64,000 bases of DNA, taken from NCBI GenBank assembly GCA_937980205.1, contig CALJKW010000071.1:1-64000 (forward strand). The letters run 5' to 3'. This stretch comes from an uncultured Myxococcales bacterium (GTDB lineage Bacteria > Myxococcota > Myxococcia > Myxococcales > Myxococcaceae). Below are positions 41,376 through 49,575 of this stretch, one piece after another. The position numbers and the translations under genes were made by a program. The notes beneath the pieces were generated by a model, which did not search any database, was not told the origin of the DNA, and saw only the letters and a list, made by a program, of their open reading frames with translations. Position 1 is the first letter of the stretch, and every line of letters begins with the position of its first letter.

Positions 41376-42473
41376 ATGAACCGACGCCTCGTACTCGCCG
41401 CGTGCGTTGTGGTGTTTGGTGCCTGCGACAAGAAGGAGGAGCCGAAGGCCGCGGCTCCCGCCGGCGACAGGCCAGCGGCTGCTCCCGAGAAGCCGAAGAT
41501 CGGCCTCGACTCTCCCAAGAACAACCCGAAGACCGTCGAGGTCGCGAAGAAGGCGCTCGCCTGCCCGTGGAAGGACGACTTCGACGCGGCCTGCGCCGAC
41601 TACAAGACCTGGCTCGAGGACAAGGCCATCTACGACGAAGAGACCTTCATCTCGATGCTCGAGGACCCCGACGAGAAGGTCCGCTTCCTCGGCGCGAAGA
41701 GGCTCTACGACACCCTGGGCGTGCTCGACGACAAGGCGTTGGCCGAGCGCCTGCTGACCGTGGCCGAGAAGTCGAAGACGCCTCGCGAGCAGCACCCCCT
41801 CGGCAACAGCGTCGGGAAGATCCAGCTCGAGGGCACCGACCTGTTCCCCCGAATCAAGGCGCTGCTCAACGCGAAGGAAACGACTCCGAACATGCGCGTC
41901 GGCATCCTCGGCGCGCTGATGAAGACGAACCCCGCGAGCGACGACGCGTTCAACCTGATGCGCGAGTCCGCGAAGAACCCCGACTTCGACTCGAACGTGC
42001 AGGGCACCGCGTTCGGTGCGATGTCGTGGCACACCAAGCCGGCCAAGTGCGACGCGTTCCTGGAAGCCACCCAAGACGCAGACGACGGCCGCGCCGGCGA
42101 CGCGACGCAGTTCATCTTGCGGTCCGACCAGCACTGCGACGCGCACTACGACGCGGTGATCAAGTCCCTCGAGGACCGCGTGAAGGCCAAGAAGGTGACG
42201 AACGCGCTCTTCGGCGACGCGCTCAGGTTGCTCTGCAACCCCAAGGGCACGGCGAAGCCCCCGCAGGTGAAGAAGGCGGCGGCGATCGCGAAGAAGATCG
42301 CCGAAGACAAGAAGCTCGAAGGGCGCATCCGTGCATCGGGCATCACCGGCGCGGCCGAGTGCGATCCCAAGGGCGCCAAAGCCTACTCCGCCAGGTTCAA
42401 GAAGGAGACGGACGAGGACATCAAGGAGTCCGTCGCCCGCATCGAGCGGCTGGCGGCCCAGAAGAAGAAGTAG
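41376..42473 (+). CDS. Lipoprotein with helical repeats, inserted between iolC and iolD
   Basis: 365 residues from ATG 41376; an in-frame ATG at 41364 precedes it but gives a poorer signal. The lipobox is VVVFGACDKK (Cys about 17). After a Lys/Ala/Pro linker the protein is mostly helical with Lys-rich loops: DDFDAACADYKTWLEDKAI, DEKVRFLGAKRLYDTLG, NMRVGILGALMKTNPASDDAF. This is consistent with HEAT-like repeats and would give an elongated periplasmic scaffold. I know no function. It stands between two iol genes on the same strand and is likely co-transcribed with them, which would be unusual for an inositol pathway. Confidence 0.75.
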   Translation: MNRRLVLAACVVVFGACDKKEEPKAAAPAGDRPAAAPEKPKIGLDSPKNNPKTVEVAKKALACPWKDDFDAACADYKTWLEDKAIYDEETFISMLEDPDEKVRFLGAKRLYDTLGVLDDKALAERLLTVAEKSKTPREQHPLGNSVGKIQLEGTDLFPRIKALLNAKETTPNMRVGILGALMKTNPASDDAFNLMRESAKNPDFDSNVQGTAFGAMSWHTKPAKCDAFLEATQDADDGRAGDATQFILRSDQHCDAHYDAVIKSLEDRVKAKKVTNALFGDALRLLCNPKGTAKPPQVKKAAAIAKKIAEDKKLEGRIRASGITGAAECDPKGAKAYSARFKKETDEDIKESVARIERLAAQKKK

Positions 42474-42537
42474 GTCGGCGCGCGCCAGTCGCAGAGCGGG
42501 GCGCCTCATGCCGCGACGCCGGTGATATGGCGCCCCC

Positions 42538-44349
42538 ATGCGACTCACCATGGGACAGGCGCTCGCGAAGTACCTCGCGGCGCAGCGGACGGAGATCGAC
42601 GGGCGCGAGGTGCCGCTGTTCGGCGGGGTCTGGGCCATCTTCGGCCACGGCAACGTCGCCGGCTTCGGCGAGGCGCTGCAGGCTCACCGCGAGTCGCTGC
42701 CCACCTTCCGCGCCCACAACGAGCAGGGCATGGCGCACGCGGCGATCGCCTACGCGAAGGCGCACCACCGCCGGCGCATGATGGCGTGCACGACCTCCAT
42801 CGGCCCCGGCGCCACGAACATGGTGACGGCCGCGGCCACCGCGCACACCAACCGGCTGCCCGTGCTGCTCCTGCCCGGAGACACGTTCGCCTCGCGCTTC
42901 CCCGACCCGGTGCTGCAGCAGGTGGAGGACTTCGCGGGGCCCACCGTCACCGCGAACGACTGCTTCCGCCCGGTCTCGCGCTACTGGGACCGCATCGTGC
43001 GGCCGGAGCAGCTGCTCACCTCGCTGCCCGCCGCGCTGCGCGTGCTCACCGACCCCGCCGAGTGCGGGCCCGTCACGCTCGCGCTGCCGCAGGACACGCA
43101 GGCCGAGGCGTTCGATTACCCCGACGACTTCTTCGCCCCGCGCGTGCACCGCGTCAGACGCGTGCGCCCCGACGTGGCGGAGCTCGCGGCAGCGGCGGCC
43201 GTGCTGAAGAAGGCCTCGCGGCCGTACCTCGTCGCGGGCGGCGGAGTCCTCTACGGGCTCGCGACCCAGGCGCTCGACGCGTTCGCGCGCAAGCACGCGG
43301 TCCCCGTCGCCGAGACGCAGGCCGGCAAGGGCGCGCTCGCGTGGGACCACCCGCAGCAGCTCGGCTCGCTCGGCGTGACCGGCTCGTCGGCGGCGAACGC
43401 GCTGGCCGCCGAGGCCGACGTGGTGCTGTGCGTCGGCACGCGCCTGTCGGACTTCACCTCGGCGTCGCGCACGATGTTCCCCAAGGCGAAGCTCATCGGC
43501 CTCAACGTCGCGGCGTTCGACGCGCACAAGCACGGGGCCATGCCGCTGGTGTCCGACGCGCGCGTGGGGCTCGAGGAGCTGTCGGCGGCGCTGGAGTCGT
43601 GGGCGGCCCCCGCGGCATGGACGTCGAAGGCGCGCGACGAGGTGACGAAGTGGAACGCCGCCGTCGACGCCGCGACGCGCGCGGGCGACGGCGTGCCGAG
43701 CGACGCGCAGGTGCTCGCAGCGGTGAACGCCATCTCGAAGCCGCGCGACGTCGTCGTCTGCGCCGCCGGCGGCCTGCCCGGCGAGCTGCACAAGCTGTGG
43801 CGCACGCGCGAGCCCGGCGGGTACCACGTCGAGTACGGGTACTCGTGCATGGGCTACGAGCTCGCCGGTGGCCTGGGCGTGAAGCTCGCCCGGCCCGAGT
43901 CCGAGGTGTTCGTGATGGTCGGCGACGGCTCGTACCTGATGATGAACTCGGAGGTGGCCACCGCCGTCTCGATGGGGCGCAAGCTCGTCGTGGTGCTGCT
44001 CGACAACCGGGGGTTCGGCTGCATTCACCGCCTGCAGCAGGCGACGGTGGGCGAGGAGCACAACAACGTGCTCGCCGGGCCGTCGGTCGACTTCGTGCTG
44101 CACGCGCGCGCGCTCGGCGCCCGGGCCGAGAAGGTCGAGTCGCTCGCAGCGCTGCCCGCTGCGCTCGAGCGCGCGGTCGCCGCGAAGGAGACGAGCGTCG
44201 TCGTCATCGAGACGGACCGCACGAAGAGCACGCAGGCCGGCGGCACGTGGTGGGACGTGCCGGTCGCGGAGGTCTCGACCAGCGCGAAGACGCGCGCGGC
44301 GCGGGAGAAGTACGTCGAGGCGCGGAAGGCGCAGAAGCTGGTGCGGTAG
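42538..44349 (+). CDS. iolD: 3D-(3,5/4)-trihydroxycyclohexane-1,2-dione hydrolase
   Basis: 603 residues from ATG 42538. It is a thiamine-diphosphate enzyme of the acetolactate-synthase fold. The catalytic Glu is in FRAHNEQGMAHAAIAYAK, and the ThDP/Mg motif GDGSYLMMNSEVATAVSMG...LLDNRG is near residues 460-495. It opens the ring of the diketone formed from inosose, giving 5-deoxy-glucuronate, the substrate of IolB. The length (about 600-640) and N-terminus MRLTMGQALAKYLAAQ match the IolD family. The gene is in the same direction as iolB and iolC, with a lipoprotein gene in between. Confidence 0.93.
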   Translation: MRLTMGQALAKYLAAQRTEIDGREVPLFGGVWAIFGHGNVAGFGEALQAHRESLPTFRAHNEQGMAHAAIAYAKAHHRRRMMACTTSIGPGATNMVTAAATAHTNRLPVLLLPGDTFASRFPDPVLQQVEDFAGPTVTANDCFRPVSRYWDRIVRPEQLLTSLPAALRVLTDPAECGPVTLALPQDTQAEAFDYPDDFFAPRVHRVRRVRPDVAELAAAAAVLKKASRPYLVAGGGVLYGLATQALDAFARKHAVPVAETQAGKGALAWDHPQQLGSLGVTGSSAANALAAEADVVLCVGTRLSDFTSASRTMFPKAKLIGLNVAAFDAHKHGAMPLVSDARVGLEELSAALESWAAPAAWTSKARDEVTKWNAAVDAATRAGDGVPSDAQVLAAVNAISKPRDVVVCAAGGLPGELHKLWRTREPGGYHVEYGYSCMGYELAGGLGVKLARPESEVFVMVGDGSYLMMNSEVATAVSMGRKLVVVLLDNRGFGCIHRLQQATVGEEHNNVLAGPSVDFVLHARALGARAEKVESLAALPAALERAVAAKETSVVVIETDRTKSTQAGGTWWDVPVAEVSTSAKTRAAREKYVEARKAQKLVR

Positions 44350-44377
44350 AAGAAGGGCGCACAGGCCAGGTTCACCG

Positions 44378-44419
44378 CCGTTCACGCTGAGCGCGGCCGA
44401 AGGCCGCAGTCGAAGCGGG
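44378..44419. repeat. Half copy of the GTTCACSCTGAGC palindromic element
   Basis: The sequence CCGTTCACGCTGAGCG (44378-44393) is followed by GCCGAAGGCCGCAGTCGAAGCGGG, matching the left arm of the elements at 53839-53951 and 57244-57353 but lacking the right arm. It occupies the 111-bp gap between the convergent iolD and the minus-strand gene at 44461. Confidence 0.6.
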
Positions 44420-44460
44420 CCACGAGCCACCCGGGGGGCACTCTCCACTCCTCCGCCCAC

Positions 44461-44898
44461 CTACCGCCGCAGATCCACCGCGACCCGATAGACCAACGCG
44501 ACCAGCCCGCACGCCCCCGCCGTGCACGCCACCGCACCGGCGGCGTGCAACCCCTCGAACGCGCCGCCCCAGTACAGGCCCGCCCAGCCCGCCGCGAGCG
44601 TCGACACGGCTCCGAGCCCGAGCCGTGCTGCGGCTCTGAGGTCGCCCAGCACGTCCGCCTCCGCGCGCTCGCGCTTGAGCCGCAGCGAGCGCATGCGCGC
44701 GTCCTCCGCCTCAGCCTGCACGTGGGCGAGGCGGGCGAGCGCGGCGGCGTGCTCGGCCTTCAGCTTCGCGACCTCGTCGCGCACCTCGGCGCGCACCAGC
44801 TCGAGCCGGCCGGCGTCCTCGAGCTGCGCGCGCAGCGCCTTCGCGCGCACCTGCAGCGCCTCGAGCGAGTCCCGCAGCGCCCGGTCGTCACTTGCCAC
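44461..44898 (-). CDS. Small coiled-coil membrane protein (second of a pair)
   Basis: 145 residues from GTG 44898, overlapping the upstream gene by 11 bases. Residues about 5-90 are a charged coiled coil (LRAQLEDAGRLELVRAEVRD, AEDARMRSLRLKRERAEAD), followed by two membrane helices (about 95-140; LGAVSTLAAGWAGLYWG and AGAVACTAGACGLVALVYRV). Reverse order of charge and helices makes a cytoplasmic coiled coil on a membrane hairpin. It looks like a divergent paralogue of the gene just upstream. No family is known to me. The function is not inferred. Confidence 0.65.
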   Translation of the reverse strand: MASDDRALRDSLEALQVRAKALRAQLEDAGRLELVRAEVRDEVAKLKAEHAAALARLAHVQAEAEDARMRSLRLKRERAEADVLGDLRAAARLGLGAVSTLAAGWAGLYWGGAFEGLHAAGAVACTAGACGLVALVYRVAVDLRR

Positions 44899-45244
44899 GC
44901 AGCGCTCCCGCGAGGAACGCGAGCCACACGGCGCCGAAGAGCCCGACCGAGGCGTGCGTGAGGTCGAGCTCACCGGCGGCGGCTCCGAAGGTGAACGCGC
45001 CGACGGCCGCGGCGGCGATCACCGCGCGACCGAGCGTGAACACCGCACGCGCCGGGGCCGGCCGAAGGTCGGCGGAGAAGGCCGCGAGCCGCGCCTCCTC
45101 GTCCGCGAGCGTGGCCCTCACGCGCTCGAGCTGCGCGCGCGCCTCGGCCGCCGGAGCCCGCGCCTCGGCCTCGCGCGAAGCGTTCCTCGCCTCGAGGTCC
45201 AGGACCTCGCGCTCGAGACCTTCGACGCTCTCGACGAGTGACAC
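44888..45244 (-). CDS. Small coiled-coil membrane protein (first of a pair)
   Basis: 118 residues from GTG 45244. The N-terminal 60 residues form a coiled coil (LEREVLDLEARNASREAEA, AQLERVRATLADEEARL), then two hydrophobic helices follow (VFTLGRAVIAAAAVGAFTFGA and ASVGLFGAVWLAFLAGAL) and the chain ends at RGK. The same plan as the gene downstream suggests duplication; sequence identity between them is low. It is divergent from iolE, and the 92 bases before iolE presumably hold both promoters. Longer open frames upstream of GTG 45244 overlap that region and were not chosen. Confidence 0.65.
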   Translation of the reverse strand: MSLVESVEGLEREVLDLEARNASREAEARAPAAEARAQLERVRATLADEEARLAAFSADLRPAPARAVFTLGRAVIAAAAVGAFTFGAAAGELDLTHASVGLFGAVWLAFLAGALRGK

Positions 45245-45336
45245 GGCGATCCGACCGGGTAGCACGCAACCGTCAGCTGGGCTACGACGAGCCGGCCTGC
45301 GCGCGCAGTGAACCAAGCAGTAACGCGAGACAAACC

Positions 45337-46224
45337 ATGGCGATCCGCATCGGCATCAACCCCCTGACGTGGACGAACGACGACATGCCGGAGCTCGGCG
45401 GCGACACCCCGCTCGACACGTGCCTGAAGGAAGCGAAGCAGGCGGGCTACGCGGGCATGGAGCTGGGCAACAAGTTCCCGCGCACTCCCGAGAAGCTCGG
45501 GCCGATCATGAAGCAGCACGGCCTCGACGTCGTCTCGGGTTGGTACTCGAGCAACCTGCTCGAGCGCAGCGTCGAGGCTGAAGTCGACGCGCTCGAGCCG
45601 CACCTGCACCTGCTGTCCTCGCTCGGCTCCAACGTGCTCGTGCTCTGCGAGACGACGTGGGCGGTGCACGGAGACAAGCAGGCTCCGCTGTCGAAGCGGC
45701 CGAAGCTCACCGAGCCGCAGTGGAAGCAGCTCACCGAGCGGCTCGACCAGCTCGGCGCGCACACCGCGAAGCGCGGCGTGAAGCTCGCGTACCACCACCA
45801 CATGGGCACGCTGATCCAGACCGCCGACGAGATCGACCGGCTGATGGCGTCGACCGGCAGAGACGTCGGCCTGCTGCTCGACACCGGCCACATCACGTAC
45901 GCGGGTGGAGACCCGGTCGCGACGGCGAAGAAGCACGGCGCGCGGCTCGCGCACGTGCACACCAAAGACGTGCGCCGCGACGTGCTCGAGCGCGCGCTGA
46001 AGAACGACTGGCCCTTCCTCACCGCGGTGCTCGACGGCGTCTTCACCGTCCCCGGCGACGGCATCGTCGACTACAAGGGCTTCTTCGCGGCGCTGTCGGC
46101 GGCACGCTACGGCGGGTGGATCGTCGTCGAGGCCGAGCAGGACCCGAAGAAGGCGAACCCGCTGCAGTACGCGACGCTCGGGTTCCAGAACGTCAGCGCG
46201 TATGCGACCGAAGCGCGGCTCTGA
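45337..46224 (+). CDS. iolE: Myo-inosose-2 dehydratase
   Basis: 295 residues from ATG 45337. The N-terminus AIRIGINPLTWTNDDMPELG is the family signature of IolE, and the xylose-isomerase-like TIM barrel is completed by VKLAYHHHMGTLIQTADEID, VGLLLDTGHITYAGGDP and GWIVVEAEQDP. Metal ligands are presumably Glu, Asp, His and Glu of these strands. It dehydrates 2-keto-myo-inositol to the trihydroxycyclohexanedione used by IolD. The gene lies 72 bases before an ABC permease, but no inositol dehydrogenase (iolG) gene is in the window. Confidence 0.94.
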   Translation: MAIRIGINPLTWTNDDMPELGGDTPLDTCLKEAKQAGYAGMELGNKFPRTPEKLGPIMKQHGLDVVSGWYSSNLLERSVEAEVDALEPHLHLLSSLGSNVLVLCETTWAVHGDKQAPLSKRPKLTEPQWKQLTERLDQLGAHTAKRGVKLAYHHHMGTLIQTADEIDRLMASTGRDVGLLLDTGHITYAGGDPVATAKKHGARLAHVHTKDVRRDVLERALKNDWPFLTAVLDGVFTVPGDGIVDYKGFFAALSAARYGGWIVVEAEQDPKKANPLQYATLGFQNVSAYATEARL

Positions 46225-46296
46225 GGTTTCGAGCCGAGGCGACGCTCGCCTGCGAGGGTGCTTCAGCTGCGCAGGTGAAGTAAGCCCCCGCGTCGC

Positions 46297-48387
46297 GTGA
46301 GCCGCTCGCGACCACGGGGACACCGCTGGCTGTTCGTGTGGATCGCGTGCGGCGCCGCCGCGTTCCTGCTGGTTCCCTGGTACGCGAACGAAGACGGCTT
46401 CTTCTCCTTCGAGTGGCGCTACGGCTTTCCGCTCGCCGCCGAGGGAGCGCCGGCGGTGCTGCAGGCGCTGCTGCACGGCAAGGTGTGGCTGCTGCCGCTG
46501 GCCGCTCCGCTGGTCGCCGCGCTGCTCGCCGCCTTGCGCCGGCGCGGAGACGCGCTGCGCTCGCGCGTGCTGGTCGGCGCCGGCCTCGCGGGCCTCGTCT
46601 ACGGGCTCGGCCAGGGCTTCGCCATCGGCCCGCTCGACGAGGGGGCGCGGCAGTTCGGCATGGGCTGGGGAGCGCTGCTGCTGCACGCGAGCTTCCTGCT
46701 CGTCACCGCCGAGGGGCTGTCGACCTGGGCGTTCTCGCGTCCCGACCCGTTCGTCGCCGGAGCGCTGCTCAGCACCGCCGCGCTGGTCGCCGTCTTCGTC
46801 GTCTACCCGATGGGCATCATCTCGCTGCGCGCGCTCGAGACCGAGACGGGTGGAATGTCCGCCCACGTGCTGCTCGGCAACTTCGCGAGCCCGCGGCTGT
46901 GGCGCGTGACCGGCAACACCGTGCTGCTCGGCCTGCTCGCGGCGGTCGGCTCGACCGCGCTGGGCCTCACGCTCGCGCTCTGCGTGGCGCGCACCCGCCG
47001 CGCCTGGCCGAAGGCGTTCCGCTTCCTGTCGGTGCTGCCGATCATCACGCCTCCGTTCGTCATCGGCATGGCGCTCATCGTCGCGTTCGGCCGCTCGGGC
47101 GCGGTGACGAGCGCGCTGGGCTTCTCGGGCTCCCGGTACATCTACGGCCTCCCCGGCGTGCTGCTGGCGCAGCTGCTCGCGTTCACGCCCGTCGCGTTCC
47201 TCATCCTCGTCGATGCGCTGCAGGGCATCAGCCCGTCGATGGAAGAGGCGGCGCAGACGCTGCGGGCGACTCCGTGGCGGACGTTCCGGACCGTGACGCT
47301 GCCGCTGCTCAAGCCAGCGCTCGCGAACGCGTTCCTGGTCGGCTTCGTCGAGAGCCTCGCCGACTTCGGCAACCCGCTCGTGCTCGGCGGCTCGAGCCTC
47401 GAGGTGCTCGCCACCGACACCTACTTCGCCGTCGCCGGCGCGCAGGCCGACATCCCCCGCGCGGCCTCGATGGGCCTCGTGCTGCTCGCGCTGACGCTCG
47501 CGGCGTTCGTCGCGCAGCAGCGCTTCGTCGGGAAGGCCGGCTACACCACCGTCACCGGCAAGGGCGACGCGGGAGTTCCGCTCGCGATGCCGCGGGGCCT
47601 CGAGCTGTCGCTGCTCTCGGTCGCCACGCTGTGGACCGCGTTCACCTTCGGCGTCTACGGCCTCGTGCTCACCGGCGGCTTCGTGAAGGCGCTCGGCCGC
47701 GACAACACGCCGACGCTCGAGCACTTCGTCACGCTGTTCGGCGAGGGCGGCGGCGCGTGGAGCTCGCTGGGCACGACGGTGATGCTGTCGCTCGTGGCGG
47801 CGCCGCTGACCGCGGCGTTCGCGCTGCTGACCGCGTGGCTGCTGGCGCGGCAGGACTTCCGCGGCAAGAAGGCCTTCGAGTTCTCGACGATGCTCGCCTT
47901 CGCGGTGCCGGGCACGGTCGTCGGCATCTCGTACCTGCTGGCGTTCAACACGCCGCCGTTCGACCTCATCGGCACCGGCACGGTGCTGGTGCTGTGCTTC
48001 GTGTTCCGCAACATGCCCGTCGGCATCCGCAGCGGGCTCGCGGCGCTGTCGCAGCTCGACAAGTCGCTCGACGAGGCGTCGCTCACGCTCGGCGCCTCGA
48101 CGTCGCGGACCGTGCGCGACGTGGTGCTGCCGCTGCTCAAGCCGACGGTCGTCATCGCGCTCGTCTACGGCTTCGTGCGGGCGATGACCGCGGTGAGCGC
48201 CGTCATCTTCCTGGTGAGCGCGGAGCACAACCTGTCGACGACGTACATCCTCGCCCAGGTGGAGAGCGGTCAGTACGGCCGCGCCATCGCGTACTCCTGC
48301 GTGCTCATCGTCGCGATGCTGCTCGCGGTGGTCACGGTGCAGGTGCTGTTCGGCAAGCGGCAGATCGGCAGGCGCGCGCTCGCGTGA
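46297..48387 (+). CDS. Two-module ABC permease of the ferric-ion/FbpB type
   Basis: 696 residues from GTG 46297. About 15 membrane helices are expected. Two binding-protein-dependent permease modules are present, each with the EAA cytoplasmic loop: EEAAQTLRATPWRTFRTVTLPLLKPALANAF in the first, and DEASLTLGASTSRTVRDVVLPLLKPTV in the second. The N-terminal 180 residues carry four extra helices. This is the FbpB/ThiP/2-aminoethylphosphonate permease family; the ligand cannot be deduced. Its TGA overlaps the GTG start of the ATPase gene, so both are made together. A matching type of binding protein, 56239-57357, lies about 8 kb away on the other strand. Confidence 0.88.
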   Translation: MSRSRPRGHRWLFVWIACGAAAFLLVPWYANEDGFFSFEWRYGFPLAAEGAPAVLQALLHGKVWLLPLAAPLVAALLAALRRRGDALRSRVLVGAGLAGLVYGLGQGFAIGPLDEGARQFGMGWGALLLHASFLLVTAEGLSTWAFSRPDPFVAGALLSTAALVAVFVVYPMGIISLRALETETGGMSAHVLLGNFASPRLWRVTGNTVLLGLLAAVGSTALGLTLALCVARTRRAWPKAFRFLSVLPIITPPFVIGMALIVAFGRSGAVTSALGFSGSRYIYGLPGVLLAQLLAFTPVAFLILVDALQGISPSMEEAAQTLRATPWRTFRTVTLPLLKPALANAFLVGFVESLADFGNPLVLGGSSLEVLATDTYFAVAGAQADIPRAASMGLVLLALTLAAFVAQQRFVGKAGYTTVTGKGDAGVPLAMPRGLELSLLSVATLWTAFTFGVYGLVLTGGFVKALGRDNTPTLEHFVTLFGEGGGAWSSLGTTVMLSLVAAPLTAAFALLTAWLLARQDFRGKKAFEFSTMLAFAVPGTVVGISYLLAFNTPPFDLIGTGTVLVLCFVFRNMPVGIRSGLAALSQLDKSLDEASLTLGASTSRTVRDVVLPLLKPTVVIALVYGFVRAMTAVSAVIFLVSAEHNLSTTYILAQVESGQYGRAIAYSCVLIVAMLLAVVTVQVLFGKRQIGRRALA

Positions 48388-49391
48388 CCGCCGTCCGCTT
48401 CCACCAGGTCAGCAAGCGGTACGGAGACGTCGTCGCCGTCCGCGAGGTCTCGTTCGAGATTCCCGACGGCTTTCTCGTCACGCTGCTGGGCCCGTCGGGC
48501 TGCGGCAAGACGACGACGCTGCGCATGCTCGCGGGGCTCGAGCTGCCGACGAGCGGCTCCATCCTCATCGCGGGGAAAGACGTGACGCACCTGCCGGCGC
48601 ACGAGCGCGACGTGGCGATGGTGTTTCAGTCGTACGCGCTGTTCCCGCACCTGCGCGTGCTCGAGAACGTCGCGTACGGGCTCACCGTCATCGGCGCCGC
48701 GAACGCCGCGGACCGCGCGCGGGCAGCGCTGAAGACGGTCGGCCTCGAGGGGTACGAGACGCGCTGGCCGAACGAGCTCTCCGGCGGGCAGCAGCAGCGG
48801 GTGGCGCTCGCCCGCGCGCTGGTCCTCGAGCCGAAGGTGCTGCTGTTCGACGAGCCGCTGTCGAACCTCGACGCGCGGCTGCGGCGCCGCATGCGCGAGG
48901 AGATTCGCGAGCTGCAGCAGCGGCTGAAGCTGACCGCCGTGTACGTGACGCACGACCAGGACGAGGCGCTGAGCATCTCCGACCGCATCATCGTGATGGA
49001 CAAGGCGGTGGTGGTGCAGGAGGGGACTCCGCGCGAGCTGTACGAGACGCCGCGCACGCGCTTCGTCGCGGACTTCATGGGCGAGTCGAACGTGCTCGAG
49101 GCGCGCGTGAGCGGCTCGGTCCTCGAGCTCGGCCCGCTGCGCCTTCAGGTCGCGCGCCCCGACGGGCCGGTGCAGGTCGCGGTGCGGCCCCACGCGGTGA
49201 AGCTCGAGCGCGGCGGCACGGGAGGCACCGTGCGCCGCGCGACGTACCTCGGAGACCACCTCGAGTACGAGGTGGAGACTCCGCTCGGGCCGCTGTTCGT
49301 GGTGTCGACCGCGCTGGCCACGCCGCTGAAGGCGGGCGACGCGGTGAGCGTGACGTTCCTGCTGGAGGCGGGCGGCGTGGTGGTGCTCTAG
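48384..49391 (+). CDS. ABC transporter ATPase with TOBE domain
   Basis: 335 residues from GTG 48384, a four-base overlap with the permease gene. Walker A GPSGCGKTTT (about 36-45), Q loop FQSYALFPH, ABC signature LSGGQQQRVALARAL, Walker B VLLFDEPLSNLDA, and the switch His in VYVTHDQDEAL are all present. The C-terminal 90 residues form a TOBE domain (ESNVLEARVSGS, VQVAVRPHAVKL). It is in the FbpC/PotA group, which imports iron, spermidine, thiamine or phosphonate. The stop codon overlaps by three bases the end of the tiny lipoprotein gene on the other strand. Confidence 0.93.
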   Translation: MTAVRFHQVSKRYGDVVAVREVSFEIPDGFLVTLLGPSGCGKTTTLRMLAGLELPTSGSILIAGKDVTHLPAHERDVAMVFQSYALFPHLRVLENVAYGLTVIGAANAADRARAALKTVGLEGYETRWPNELSGGQQQRVALARALVLEPKVLLFDEPLSNLDARLRRRMREEIRELQQRLKLTAVYVTHDQDEALSISDRIIVMDKAVVVQEGTPRELYETPRTRFVADFMGESNVLEARVSGSVLELGPLRLQVARPDGPVQVAVRPHAVKLERGGTGGTVRRATYLGDHLEYEVETPLGPLFVVSTALATPLKAGDAVSVTFLLEAGGVVVL

Positions 49392-49516
49392 CGAGGCGAA
49401 CTACGGCGTGGACCACCGCCTCCGCCACCGGGGCCACCGTCCGGCGTCATGCCCGTCGGACAGCCGCACAGCGCCACGCACGCGACCGCCGCCCACCACG
49501 AACGACCCGCGCTCAT
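49388..49516 (-). CDS. Tiny lipoprotein (42 residues)
   Basis: The reading frame runs from ATG 49516 to TAG 49388-49390, and a strong ribosome-binding site GGAGGG lies seven to eight bases before the ATG. The sequence begins MSAGRSWWAAVACVALCGCP, with a lipobox LCGC (Cys 19), then TGMTPDGGPGG, a glycine run and a short basic tail. It would yield a mature lipopeptide of 24 residues. Its last bases overlap the end of the ATPase gene on the other strand. Its DGG and Gly-rich tail resemble the spacer starts of the larger lipoproteins here, so it could be the remnant of a longer gene. Confidence 0.55.
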   Translation of the reverse strand: MSAGRSWWAAVACVALCGCPTGMTPDGGPGGGGGGPRRSSPR

Positions 49517-49575
49517 GAGACGCCCTCCACCGGCGCGCCCGGCCCAGCGCACGGAGCGCATAATAGACTGCCGTC

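Noticed and set aside
46297..49391. Inositol transporter
   Set aside because: Permease and ATPase belong to the ferric-ion/thiamine/phosphonate group; closeness to iolE alone does not show inositol as ligand.
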